Positions 33,949-41,954 are shown, counted from the first letter of the stretch. The stretch is DNA of 42,259 nt from Thermoguttaceae bacterium (GCA_017939795.1 JAGBAA010000104.1:1-42259); one strand, 5' to 3'. Program-made: numbers and translations. Notes: generated by a model not told the origin, from the sequence alone.

Positions 33949-33980
33949 CATGAAATGTTTCAGACTGGCAGCCGGTCCGA

Positions 33981-34655
33981 TCAGAAATCGACTTCAAACC
34001 GATCGTAGGGGACAAACTGCTTGCTGATGTAGTTCCCAAGGCGCAGAATGTACTCGCGCTGGAAATCGAACTCGCTTTTATCGGTCGCGGAGACCACATT
34101 ATTTCGCGGGTAAATGTACTCGGCGAGTGAATCCGGCTGGTAGACGATGTCGCCGGTCTTCACGTCGATGAGCTGAACATTTACGTTTGCGTGTCCCTGC
34201 CAGACGTTCGTCCCTGCGATATGATTGTACCCGAGCAGGTCCACCGCAACGATCTGATCCGCACCGACGGCTTTTCCGATCTCAACGAAATCCGTTTCTG
34301 CGTGCATTCCGTCACTGTACTCCTGGATCCGGTCATGCGGAATGAGAGAGATCTTCTCGCGTTTCTTTTTCTTGAAATTCTTGAGTCCCATACCGATCTT
34401 CACGTTCAGAACACGCGCCAGTTCATTCGAGACGTCTCCGTACTGGTAGGTGGTCGAAGCTCTCGGACGCACGATGACGGCAACTTTTCCTTCCATATCC
34501 ATGCAGGGCGGATCCACATTATCGCCATGAATAGCGCGCGCCAGAAGTCCCAGTGCCTGCCCGCAGCCGGTCACGCACGTGAGGCAAAGTACGGCAAAAA
34601 GGAAAAAACAAAGGGAACGGCGTCCCCAAATAAAACGTGAAGCGGAAGGATCCAT
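33981..34655 (-). CDS. lipoprotein B, paralogue of lipoprotein A (224 aa)
   Basis: The N-terminus has basic residues, a hydrophobic stretch and a lipobox VTGC (Cys31). The mature part tracks lipoprotein A (17157-17816) along its length: VAVIVRP, LNVKIGMGLKNFKKKKREKISLIP, FVEIGKAVGADQIVAVDLL, HIAGTNVWQGHANVNVQLIDVKTG and YIYPRNN. The strongest conservation is in the GKA(V/L)GADQ helix and the LxDVKTG turn, pointing to a shared fold (CsgG/LpoB-like by inference). GAGGAATTTCC precedes the ATG. A weak promoter (TTGCGG, 17 nt, TAGAGT) lies upstream near 34758-34786. Confidence 0.82.
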   Translation of the reverse strand: MDPSASRFIWGRRSLCFFLFAVLCLTCVTGCGQALGLLARAIHGDNVDPPCMDMEGKVAVIVRPRASTTYQYGDVSNELARVLNVKIGMGLKNFKKKKREKISLIPHDRIQEYSDGMHAETDFVEIGKAVGADQIVAVDLLGYNHIAGTNVWQGHANVNVQLIDVKTGDIVYQPDSLAEYIYPRNNVVSATDKSEFDFQREYILRLGNYISKQFVPYDRFEVDF

Positions 34656-34839
34656 GGAAATTCCTCAACCTGACTGGAACCGGAAGTCCGAAACGCACGA
34701 ACTTCTCCGTGCTCTCAAAAACGTGTGCTCTCAAAAAAACACTGTACGTCTTACTCTAGCAAAAATCTCCGTCCCCCGCAAGAGCATTTTCGTTTTTTGA
34801 TGCACAAAACTCTATTTTTCCGAAAAAATTTCCCAGCTC
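34656..34839. other. intergenic, no gene seen
   Basis: Apart from the weak minus-strand promoter of lipoprotein B, this divergent stretch shows no gene or repeat. Confidence 0.4.
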
Positions 34840-34867
34840 TTGAAAAAAATCTGAAATATGGTATAAT
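34840..34867 (+). promoter_or_regulatory. promoter of topoisomerase VI A
   Basis: TTGAAA (34840-34845), a 16-nt spacer and TATAAT (34862-34867) with TATGG before the -10. The leader is about 110 nt. Confidence 0.75.
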
Positions 34868-34983
34868 CGGCGAGATTTGATTTTTTCCATTTCCCTTAAC
34901 CAGAAAACTTTCTGCCGGATGGACCTCGTTCGAAACGATCCGTTCCAAACACATTCCGTTTCCGCAGAACACGAAACAGACTC

Positions 34984-36195
34984 ATGGCCAAAAAACGCAC
35001 ATCGAAAACCGCCTCCCAGCCTCAGCCGTCGCCGCTGATGATGATGGACGCCAAACCGCCGAAAGCAGCAAAACTTACCGAAAAAGACATCCGTACGGTC
35101 GAAAAGATCAAGCTTCTTGCCGGCAGCGTCGCCATGAGTGCCGAGGAACGTGAAGATCCGCTCATCCAGATCCCGTCGCGCTCCCTGTCGAACGTCTGGT
35201 TCAATGAGTTGGACCGGATCATTGAGATGGGCGAAAAAACGACATCGCGCACCCTCTTCAATCTCTCGCAGGCACGCAGTTTCATGCAGACGCTGCTCAT
35301 CGCGGAAGGTGCGAACCAGCTCATCAGCCAGGGCAAAACGCTCAGCATCCGTGGTATGTACTACCAGGCGAAGCACACGATCAAAGGCGTGAAGGAAGAA
35401 ACGTTCAACGATCAGTCCGAAAGTGACCCGATCATCGAGGATCTGGAGGTCATCCTCTCCACGTTGCGCGAGGAACTCCATCTTTACGCACAGAAACGCG
35501 GCGATATGGTCGGAAACATCACCATCATCGACCGCGGGGACCGGATCGACTGTTCCCGAATGGGTTCCGGCGGCTACGGCATCCCGTCGATCGTCGAGCC
35601 GGAAGTCATTACGCTGGACCCGAAACTCTGCAAGGCGGATTTCGTCCTCCATGTCGAAAAAGACACCGTCTGGCAGCGCTTCAATGAAGATAAATTCTGG
35701 AAGAAGCACAACTGCATCCTGACCCACGGCGGAGGCCAGCCGTCACGCGGAGTCCGGCGTCTGCTCTACCGTCTGAATCGGGAACTTGGCCTCCCGATCT
35801 ACTGTCTGCTCGATAATGACCCGTGGGGGTACTATATTTACTCCGTCATCAAGCAGGGGTCGATCAACCTGGCCTTCGAATCCAAACGCATGGCCGTCCC
35901 GGAAGCAAAATTCATCGGCATCCGCTCCGACGACTACGAGCTGTGCGGTCTGTCGCCAAGCGTCACGATCGCCCTGAACGACAATGACCGCAAGCGCGCG
36001 AAACAGATTGCGGATTACCCGTGGTTCGCCGATAAAAAAGAATGGCAGGAAGAGATCGCGAAAATGCTCAAGCACGGCTTCAAAATGGAAGTCGAATCGC
36101 TCATCAGCAAAGGGATCACGTACGTGACGGACATTTACGCGCCGCAGAAGATCCAGATGATCCGCGATGGCCATCCGGACGCGTGTCTCGACTGA
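34984..36195 (+). CDS. top6A: DNA topoisomerase VI subunit A (Spo11-like) (403 aa)
   Basis: A subunit of a type IIB topoisomerase that cuts both strands and becomes covalently linked to DNA. The catalytic 5Y-CAP region carries RGMYY with Tyr126/Tyr127, one being the active-site Tyr. The Toprim domain has the acidic VEK (Glu225) and DNDPWG (Asp277 and Asp279) magnesium-binding residues, and TIIDRGDRIDCS precedes it. The N-terminal 30 residues are a basic, Pro/Gln-rich extension. The length is near that of archaeal subunit A. There is no top6B gene in this window. No clear Shine-Dalgarno is seen before the ATG. Confidence 0.88.
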   Translation: MAKKRTSKTASQPQPSPLMMMDAKPPKAAKLTEKDIRTVEKIKLLAGSVAMSAEEREDPLIQIPSRSLSNVWFNELDRIIEMGEKTTSRTLFNLSQARSFMQTLLIAEGANQLISQGKTLSIRGMYYQAKHTIKGVKEETFNDQSESDPIIEDLEVILSTLREELHLYAQKRGDMVGNITIIDRGDRIDCSRMGSGGYGIPSIVEPEVITLDPKLCKADFVLHVEKDTVWQRFNEDKFWKKHNCILTHGGGQPSRGVRRLLYRLNRELGLPIYCLLDNDPWGYYIYSVIKQGSINLAFESKRMAVPEAKFIGIRSDDYELCGLSPSVTIALNDNDRKRAKQIADYPWFADKKEWQEEIAKMLKHGFKMEVESLISKGITYVTDIYAPQKIQMIRDGHPDACLD

Positions 36196-36221
36196 ATTTT
36201 TCTGCAATTCTTCACAAATAA

Positions 36222-36260
36222 AAAACCGCACGTTCCAAAGTGTTCGAAATGTGCGGTTTT
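36222..36260. terminator. bidirectional terminator, top6A / moxR
   Basis: The stem AAAACCGCAC / GTGCGGTTTT lies between two convergent genes. Confidence 0.9.
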
Positions 36261-36264
36261 CATT

Positions 36265-37398
36265 CTATTTATCCATCTTAGGGATCGGAGGCGCGGGGAT
36301 CGCGCCGATGAGACGCTGGACGATCATGTCGTTCGTCATTCCCTCGGCCTGTGCCTGAAAATTCACGCTTAAACGGTGACGCAGGACCGGGACCGCCACA
36401 CGCCGAATGTCGTCGATCGAAACAGAAAAACGTCCGTCCATCGCCGCGATCGCCTTCCCGCCCTGAATAAGAAACTGCCCTGCCCGCGGACCGGCCCCCC
36501 AATCGACCAGCTCACGAATGAATGACGGCGCGGATTCGTCTTTCGGCCGGGTCGCCCGCACCAGTGAGGTCACGTACTTCACGATGTACTGACTCACCGC
36601 CACGGAATTCACGAGTTTCTGAATGTTCGAGATCGCCTTGGCGGAGAGGATCTTCCGGACTTCGACTTTCTCCCGGCGCGTTGTCTGCGAAAGGATGCGC
36701 TCTTCCTCTTCACGCGCAGGATAATCGATCCGAATGTTGAACATGAATCGGTCCAGCTGCGCCTCGGGGAGCGGGTAGGTCCCTTCCTGCTCGATCGGGT
36801 TCTGCGTCGCGATGGTGAAGAATGGGTCCGGGAGCGCATACGTATGCTGTCCGACCGTTACTTCCCGTTCCTGCATCGCCTGAAGCAGCGCGGACTGCGT
36901 CTTCGGCGGCGTTCGGTTGATCTCGTCTGCGAGAAGGACGTTCGTGAAGATAGGGCCTTCCACGAAACGGAAATTTCGCCGTCCATTCTCATCCTCATCC
37001 AGAACGTTCGTCCCCGTGATGTCCGACGGCATCAGGTCCGGCGTGAACTGGATGCGCTTAAAATCCACGTCCAGGATCCGCGACAGCGTGCTGACCATCA
37101 GCGTCTTCGCCAACCCGGGAACACCTTCCAGAAGGCAGTGTCCGCGCGTAAAAATGGCCGCAAAAAGCTGCTCGATGACCTCTTCCTGCCCCACGATGAT
37201 CTTCTGAAGCTCTTCCTTCATCATCTTCTGCTGCTGGGAAAACTCCTGAAGAACATCCGCAAGATTCCTCCCTTTCGACGCGGAAACACCGACGGACGAA
37301 ACAGACGGATCTGCCTCCGAAGCGGATCCTGCCGGGAGCGGAGGTGGTGCGGGAGCCGGTGCATCCGGCGGAAGAGGAGGATTGGACGGATTGGACAT
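36265..37398 (-). CDS. MoxR-family AAA+ ATPase (377 aa)
   Basis: A chaperone-like ATPase of the MoxR/RavA group, which usually works with VWA-domain partners. The ATG at 37398 follows AAGGAA at an 8-nt spacing. Residues 1-45 are Pro/Ala/Ser-rich and disordered, then a helix. Walker A is EGVPGLAKT (91-99), Walker B is LLADEINR (155-162), and sensor 1 is in the FFTIATQNP region (about 194-202), followed by an EGTYPLPEAQLDRF motif typical of MoxR. No DUF58 or VWA gene is next to it, so the usual operon is absent or elsewhere. Confidence 0.9.
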   Translation of the reverse strand: MSNPSNPPLPPDAPAPAPPPLPAGSASEADPSVSSVGVSASKGRNLADVLQEFSQQQKMMKEELQKIIVGQEEVIEQLFAAIFTRGHCLLEGVPGLAKTLMVSTLSRILDVDFKRIQFTPDLMPSDITGTNVLDEDENGRRNFRFVEGPIFTNVLLADEINRTPPKTQSALLQAMQEREVTVGQHTYALPDPFFTIATQNPIEQEGTYPLPEAQLDRFMFNIRIDYPAREEEERILSQTTRREKVEVRKILSAKAISNIQKLVNSVAVSQYIVKYVTSLVRATRPKDESAPSFIRELVDWGAGPRAGQFLIQGGKAIAAMDGRFSVSIDDIRRVAVPVLRHRLSVNFQAQAEGMTNDMIVQRLIGAIPAPPIPKMDK

Positions 37399-37470
37399 GA
37401 CGGAAATTCCTTCACCGTTTGGGAAAACCAAAACGAACGAAACGCTCACCATGAACGTTTCCACAGATGG

Positions 37471-37499
37471 ATCTTAGCAAAAAATCCGCCGTCTGTCAA
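37471..37499 (-). promoter_or_regulatory. promoter of the moxR gene
   Basis: Minus-strand TTGACA (37494-37499), a 17-nt spacer and TAAGAT (37471-37476) with TGC before the -10. Confidence 0.7.
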
Positions 37500-37531
37500 G
37501 AGAACAAAAAGACATTTCCGCAACACAAAAC

Positions 37532-37577
37532 AAAAAAAACTCCGCCGTCCGAAGTTTCCCGCGAACGATGGAGTTTT
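37532..37577 (-). terminator. terminator of lysA
   Basis: Minus-strand AAAACTCC with a mostly paired extension, loop, GGAGTTTT and more T. Confidence 0.8.
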
Positions 37578-37594
37578 GCGCGTTTCTGAAAACC

Positions 37595-38908
37595 TCAATC
37601 GTCAAGCATGATCTCGTTTTCCACGAGCTGCTCGAACGTCTGCCGCTTGCGGATGCAGTACGGTTTCCCGCCGCGGATGAGCACTTCGGCCGCGTAGAGT
37701 TTCGAATTGTAGTTCGACCCCATGACGAAGCCGTACGCTCCGGCCCCGCCCATGACGAGCACATCGCCGGTCCAGGCTCTCGGCATTTCGCGCGTCACGA
37801 CGAAACCGCCCTCTTCCTGCGTAAAGACGTCTCCTGATTCACACAGCGGGCCGCACACGACGGCATTGACCATCGGACGTTCTTCATCCGGGTCGCCGTT
37901 GAGCGGACAGATCGCCATCGGATGGTAGGATCCGTAGAGCATCGGACGCGCCAGCGTGTTGAATCCGGCATCGAGAAGGTAGAAAAGATCCGTTCCGCCC
38001 TGCGTCTTCACCGCACGGACTTCCGAGAGCATGAAACCGCTTTCCGCCGCAAGATACCGCCCCGGCTCGATCTCCAGCGTGATGGGCGTCTGGTTCATCT
38101 GCTCGATCTCGCAGCGCGTTTTGTCCCAAAGCTCATAGTATTTCGCGATATCGACGTATTCATCGCCTTCCCGGTAAACCGTCGGAAGCCCGCCGCCGGT
38201 GCTGATCGTGTGAACGGAACTTCCGACCGTCATCGCAAAGTCCTTCATCGCGGAGCAGCACTGCGCGAGGTGTTCGAAATCGGTACCCGACCCGATGTGG
38301 ATGTGCAGTCCCGTGATCATCAGACCGTACCGGCCGGCGACTGCCAGTGCGGTGGGAATATCCTGGTACCAGATGCCGTGTTTCGAAAGCGGCCCGCCCG
38401 TGTTCGTTTTCTGGCTGTGTCCGTGACCGAAACCGGGGTTGATCCGCAGGGTGATCTCGACCGGATATTCCGTTTCCGGACGTTCGTTCATCGCTCTTCC
38501 GAGCTGGTGGATCATGTCGATCGACCCGCAGTTGACGTGGATCCCGTACTTCACGCACAGGTCCAGCGCATCCCGGTCGAAAATATCCGCGGTGTAGACG
38601 ATCTCCGGGATCTCATCTTCCGTTTCAGGATGGGGTTTGAAACCGGCTTTAATAGCTCGGAGGATCTCCATCGCGCTGACTGCGTCGACCTTCGCGCCCG
38701 CACGGTGCAGGATCCGAAGGATCGCGAGATTGCTGCACGCCTTCTGCGCGTAGCGGACGACGTCGAACTGTTCCAGATCCTTAAGCTGGGAGAGGATCCG
38801 CGCTTCATCATACACGAAAAGCGGAGTCCCGAACTCACCAACGAGATCCGCGATCTTCACGCCGGCAATTTCCTTCATGATCGGCGTCATTTTCACTGGT
38901 TCTGGCAT
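37595..38908 (-). CDS. lysA: diaminopimelate decarboxylase (437 aa)
   Basis: The last step of lysine synthesis, removing CO2 from meso-diaminopimelate with PLP. The Lys that binds PLP is Lys56 in YAQKACSN. Other motifs are HIHIGSG (PLP phosphate region), ISTGGGLP, EIEPGRYL, and the active-site Cys in GPLCESGD. The C-terminal beta domain ends YxxEVLIRGGKPYCIRKRQT. The length is normal. AAAGGAT precedes the ATG. A promoter with an operator-like palindrome sits in the gap before the gene. Alternative family members (ornithine/arginine decarboxylases) are less likely given CESGD. Confidence 0.9.
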   Translation of the reverse strand: MPEPVKMTPIMKEIAGVKIADLVGEFGTPLFVYDEARILSQLKDLEQFDVVRYAQKACSNLAILRILHRAGAKVDAVSAMEILRAIKAGFKPHPETEDEIPEIVYTADIFDRDALDLCVKYGIHVNCGSIDMIHQLGRAMNERPETEYPVEITLRINPGFGHGHSQKTNTGGPLSKHGIWYQDIPTALAVAGRYGLMITGLHIHIGSGTDFEHLAQCCSAMKDFAMTVGSSVHTISTGGGLPTVYREGDEYVDIAKYYELWDKTRCEIEQMNQTPITLEIEPGRYLAAESGFMLSEVRAVKTQGGTDLFYLLDAGFNTLARPMLYGSYHPMAICPLNGDPDEERPMVNAVVCGPLCESGDVFTQEEGGFVVTREMPRAWTGDVLVMGGAGAYGFVMGSNYNSKLYAAEVLIRGGKPYCIRKRQTFEQLVENEIMLDD

Positions 38909-38950
38909 TTTTTATCCTTTCACTCGGAAAAGGGGGGGGAAGGGAAAATC

Positions 38951-38968
38951 AAACTATTTCCATAGTTT
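38951..38968. promoter_or_regulatory. palindrome over the lysA -10 region
   Basis: AAACTAT-TTCC-ATAGTTT is a perfect 7-bp inverted repeat with a 4-nt centre. It overlaps the -10 (TAAACT) and the expected transcription start of lysA, the place for a repressor site. Confidence 0.55.
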
Positions 38969-38992
38969 AGCACAAAATCCCCATTCTGTAAA
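38964..38992 (-). promoter_or_regulatory. promoter of lysA
   Basis: Minus-strand TTTACA (38987-38992), a 17-nt spacer and TAAACT (38964-38969) with TGC before the -10. Confidence 0.65.
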
Positions 38993-39012
38993 GCCCCACC
39001 GCCTTCAGAGAC

Positions 39013-39621
39013 TCAAAAAATTCCCGTTCCACCATCAGACGGCACTCGTCTCAGCAGGGCAAGGTCAAACATCAGCGGGACCGTCGGACGTTCTTCCAGC
39101 CGGATATTTTTTGAAAGCGGCACACGCTGAAACTGATTTTTTTCACAGTAGAACCGAAGTGTTTTTTCTGTATTGTACGCATCGACCTGAAGAAATCGGC
39201 AACCAAAAAGATGATTCTGAACCAAATAGTTTTTGACAGCATCCAACAGGTGAGTCCCGACCCCAAGACCATGAAATTCCCTATCGACACCGAGGCGCGT
39301 CAATTTCATTGATGGAAAACTCGCATACGCAAACCTGTCCAGCCCCGCTTCCTGTTTCCGTTCTTCGGGCCAGACTTTCAGATTAATGCTGCTGCAGCAC
39401 AGGTCGGCAAATGCAGCACTGTCCTCCTGTGAACAGCCGTCACCGATCGGATAGAAGCAGTATATTTCGGTAATTCCGGCAGCATAATGTGCATAGGCCA
39501 GATTTCGATAGTAGTCATTGATCTCAGCATCACCGCAATCGAAACCTTCCAAAATGGAAAAATCCTCGAGCTTTTCGAGGACCCATCCTTTCCAAATAAA
39601 AGAGTTCAAATTTTCTCTCAT
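39013..39621 (-). CDS. GNAT acetyltransferase, toxin-like (202 aa)
   Basis: A GNAT-fold acetyltransferase. Residues 27-41 (FDCGDAEINDYYRNL) match the N-terminal F-D/C-G-x-x-x-(I/L)-(N/D) pattern common in toxin-type GNATs. Motif A is LTRLGVDREFHGLGVGTHLL (107-126) with the CoA-binding HGLGVG loop, then CRFLQVDAYN (141-150) and RFYCEKNQF (156-164) with the catalytic-type Tyr158. Residues 60-95 hold an acidic, Cys-containing insert. TacT-like toxins acetylate aminoacyl-tRNA; that role here is inference from the fold and the small gene directly upstream. The start is 6 nt after the upstream stop and its own ribosome site is poor, so translation is probably coupled. Confidence 0.8.
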   Translation of the reverse strand: MRENLNSFIWKGWVLEKLEDFSILEGFDCGDAEINDYYRNLAYAHYAAGITEIYCFYPIGDGCSQEDSAAFADLCCSSINLKVWPEERKQEAGLDRFAYASFPSMKLTRLGVDREFHGLGVGTHLLDAVKNYLVQNHLFGCRFLQVDAYNTEKTLRFYCEKNQFQRVPLSKNIRLEERPTVPLMFDLALLRRVPSDGGTGIF

Positions 39622-39627
39622 CGAAAT

Positions 39628-39798
39628 TTAATTCTGACGCTTACGCCGCCGGACTTCTATTTTTTCCAGAACTGCCTGCATATCCGGTTTTCTCTCCGGA
39701 GTCGGCTCGTAGTGCGTATCTGCATACCGCATCCTGTCCAGAAACCACCGGCTCTGTTCTGTTTCCAGCGTTAATGTTTCATCCGCTTTCACTGCCAT
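39628..39798 (-). CDS. 56-aa small protein, candidate antitoxin of the GNAT module
   Basis: A minus-strand ORF with an excellent AAAGGAG site 6 nt before its ATG, ending 6 nt before the GNAT start. The product starts MAVKADETLTLETEQSR, has a Trp/Phe/Tyr-containing middle (WFLDRMRYADTHYEPTP), then an acidic/basic helix ending VRRRKRQN. It is not an obvious ribbon-helix-helix DUF1778 protein. Its size, order (small gene first), coupling and private promoter are the layout of a toxin-antitoxin pair. The function is inference. Confidence 0.65.
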   Translation of the reverse strand: MAVKADETLTLETEQSRWFLDRMRYADTHYEPTPERKPDMQAVLEKIEVRRRKRQN

Positions 39799-39825
39799 GC
39801 TTTGCTCCTTTTACACAAAATGGAA

Positions 39826-39837
39826 GTCCGACCGGAC
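39826..39837. promoter_or_regulatory. inverted repeat downstream of the GNAT-module promoter
   Basis: GTCCG-AC-CGGAC lies 12 nt downstream of the -10 and before the small ORF. It is a plausible operator for autoregulation. Confidence 0.5.
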
Positions 39838-39848
39838 ACTCATCCTTA

Positions 39849-39876
39849 ATTATACGTAAAACCTCCGTTCTGTCAA
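39849..39876 (-). promoter_or_regulatory. strong promoter of the GNAT module
   Basis: Minus-strand TTGACA (39871-39876), a 16-nt spacer and TATAAT (39849-39854). It is the only promoter in the window with both hexamers at full consensus. Confidence 0.8.
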
Positions 39877-39938
39877 TAGTTTTTTTCATGCTTTTCCAAA
39901 AAATTTCAAATTTGGACGCACTCGGACTTTCACGGCAC

Positions 39939-39975
39939 AAAAAGATCCGCCAATACACCGTGTACCGACGGATCC
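39939..39975 (-). terminator. terminator of the YchF-like gene
   Basis: Minus-strand GATCCG, a partly paired TACAC/GTGTA centre, CGGATC, then TTTTT. Confidence 0.75.
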
Positions 39976-40007
39976 AAAGCAAACAGACTCAAGAGGCTGA
40001 AAAAACC

Positions 40008-41042
40008 TCAGACGCTGAACTTGATGTGCAGGCTGTCGCCGTCCTGGATGACGTAGCCTTTCATCTCGCTGTGCGCAAGACCGGCGGCTTTCACGGCACT
40101 TTCCGAGCCGAGGCGGATCAGGTCCGCGACCGGGATCACGTCCGCACGAATGAAGCCGCGCGCAAGGTCCGTGTGGATCGAGCCGGCCGCATCCAGGGCC
40201 GTCGCGCCTTTGCGGATGAGCCACGTCCGGACTTCGTCTTCCCCGGCGGTGAAGAACGTCATCTGGCCGGAAACGTCCATCATCGTCGTGATGATCTCAT
40301 CGCGGTCCACCGTTTTCAGGCCCATTTCCTCGACGAGCATCTGACCGTCTTCCGCCGACATGGTGGAAAGTTCCCGCATCAGCGAGACCGGAGCGGCAAG
40401 TACCTGGATCTTCTCGCCGAGCATCCCGTTAAACCGCGCGTAATCCTGTTCATCATCGGCCGTATTGACCAGCACCATGCACGATTTATGCGTGAAGAGA
40501 CGGAACGATGCCAGAACGTGCAGTTCATCCGCATCCAGAGCACTCGCCGGGACCGGATTTCCGGATTCCAGACCGTCGTTGACTTTCTGGAGCGTATCCA
40601 TCTCGAACTGGACTTTTTCCTTTTCTTCTTTCGGAAGCGGGTGTTTCTGCGATTCCTTCACCCTTTCGATACGGCGCTGGACGAGGTCCATATCTGCGAG
40701 AAGGAGATCTTCATAAAATTTCTGGTACTCATCCTTCGGATCCGCTCCGCCGTACCCCGCGACGACGAGCACAAGAGAATCCGCCTCACGGATCGACGCG
40801 AGTTTCTGCGCATTCCCTTCCTGATCCCGGCTCAGGCCCGGCGTATCGGTGACTTCGATCAGTGCGTGCGTAAGCTTCTTCGGCTTGAAGATCTTCGCCA
40901 GCTCATCCAGACGCACATCCGGAACCGCCGCCATGGCACTCTGTCCGACGTGAGACTTGGCCGGATCCGGTTCAACGCCCGTCAGCCACTGAAAAAGGGA
41001 ACTTTTTCCCGACCCCTGATACCCTGCGAGTCCAATTTTCAT
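40008..41042 (-). CDS. ychF: YchF-like (DUF933) GTPase/ATPase (344 aa)
   Basis: An OBG-family P-loop NTPase that in studied cases prefers ATP and binds ribosomes. The P-loop is GYQGSGKSS (7-15), switch II is DTPGL (66-70), and the G4 position is NTADD instead of NKxD, in line with altered nucleotide preference. A coiled-coil region follows (about 110-165). The C-terminal TGS domain has TFFTAGEDEVRTWLIRKG, AAGSIHTDLARGFIRADVI and YVIQDGD, the YchF signature. It is about 20 residues shorter than E. coli YchF, and the effector loop differs (SHVGQSAMAAVPD). AAGGAAATCAAC precedes the ATG. The gene lies 68 nt after ribE on the same strand. Confidence 0.88.
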   Translation of the reverse strand: MKIGLAGYQGSGKSSLFQWLTGVEPDPAKSHVGQSAMAAVPDVRLDELAKIFKPKKLTHALIEVTDTPGLSRDQEGNAQKLASIREADSLVLVVAGYGGADPKDEYQKFYEDLLLADMDLVQRRIERVKESQKHPLPKEEKEKVQFEMDTLQKVNDGLESGNPVPASALDADELHVLASFRLFTHKSCMVLVNTADDEQDYARFNGMLGEKIQVLAAPVSLMRELSTMSAEDGQMLVEEMGLKTVDRDEIITTMMDVSGQMTFFTAGEDEVRTWLIRKGATALDAAGSIHTDLARGFIRADVIPVADLIRLGSESAVKAAGLAHSEMKGYVIQDGDSLHIKFSV

Positions 41043-41110
41043 GTTGATTTCCTTCTTTTTTCACGAATTAAAAATGAACGCCTTCCGAAACTCTCCGCCT
41101 CCAGACGATC

Positions 41111-41734
41111 CTAGTCTCTGCGCTGTCCTTCGTCCCACTCACGCGATTCGACGAGACGCTGCACGTACTTCGCCAGAATGTCCGTCTCAAGATTCACGAC
41201 ACACCCGGGCTGCATTCTGCCGAGCGTGGTGACTTCGAGCGTAAAGGGGATCAGCGCGACGGTGAAGTAATCCGGTTCCGCCTCGCAGACCGTCAGGCTC
41301 GTACCGTCGATGGCGATGGAGCCTTTTTCGACCATCTGTTTCGCGATCTCATGCGAGATGCCGAACTTGAAGAAGGACCATTCCTTCTCATCTTTCCGTT
41401 CCAGAAGCACGCCGGTGCCGTCGATATGTCCCGAAACGATATGCCCGCCGAGCCGGTCGCCGACCGCAAGTGCACGTTCCATGTTCACCAGATCGCCGGC
41501 CTTTTTCTCGCCGAGATTCGTTCGGGCAAGCGATTCCGGACCGACATCAAAGCCCAGTTCATCGCCGTTCTTCTCCACGACGGTCAGGCAGCAGCCGTTG
41601 ATGGCGACACTGTCCGCGACTTTCGTTTCCGCAGCGATCCCTGCTTCACGAATGACGAGCCGGCATCCGGGACCATTGGCTTCCATCTCGATTCGGGCGA
41701 TCGTACCCATCGCTTCAACGATACCTGAAAACAT
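41111..41734 (-). CDS. ribE: riboflavin synthase, alpha subunit (207 aa)
   Basis: It dismutates 6,7-dimethyl-8-ribityllumazine to riboflavin. The family start MFSGIVE is at the chosen ATG, which follows AAGGAG. Two barrel repeats are visible: GCCLTVV in the first and GTSLTVC in the second, plus GHIVSGHIDGTG. The length is usual. The frame is open further upstream, but that segment is leader. No other rib gene is nearby, and no FMN riboswitch is recognised in the 75-nt leader. Confidence 0.92.
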   Translation of the reverse strand: MFSGIVEAMGTIARIEMEANGPGCRLVIREAGIAAETKVADSVAINGCCLTVVEKNGDELGFDVGPESLARTNLGEKKAGDLVNMERALAVGDRLGGHIVSGHIDGTGVLLERKDEKEWSFFKFGISHEIAKQMVEKGSIAIDGTSLTVCEAEPDYFTVALIPFTLEVTTLGRMQPGCVVNLETDILAKYVQRLVESREWDEGQRRD

Positions 41735-41812
41735 GACGTTTCTCCTTGTCCTTGCTGGACTGAAAAGGGTCGAAAGAGCCTCGCGCTCCTCATTTTTATG
41801 AACACATACCGT

Positions 41813-41841
41813 ATTATACCACAAATCTTCCTTTTTGAAAA
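41813..41841 (-). promoter_or_regulatory. promoter of ribE
   Basis: Minus-strand TATAAT (41813-41818) with TGG before it; the -35 (TTTTCA, 41836-41841, 17-nt spacer) is weak. Confidence 0.55.
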
Positions 41842-41954
41842 GCCCCCGACAAAAAAATTTGATGACGCCCTCTCCACAGTACCAGCTCCATCCATTTTCT
41901 CCGATCCCTCAAACGATTCGGCATACCCTCCTTTCAGATTTTTCTAAAGAAGTA

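Noticed and set aside
39774..41114. 446-codon plus-strand frame over the YchF-like gene
   Set aside because: Antisense shadow; the YchF motifs on the minus strand are unambiguous.
41735..41812. FMN riboswitch before ribE
   Set aside because: The leader is only about 75 nt and I cannot find the conserved RFN element segments.
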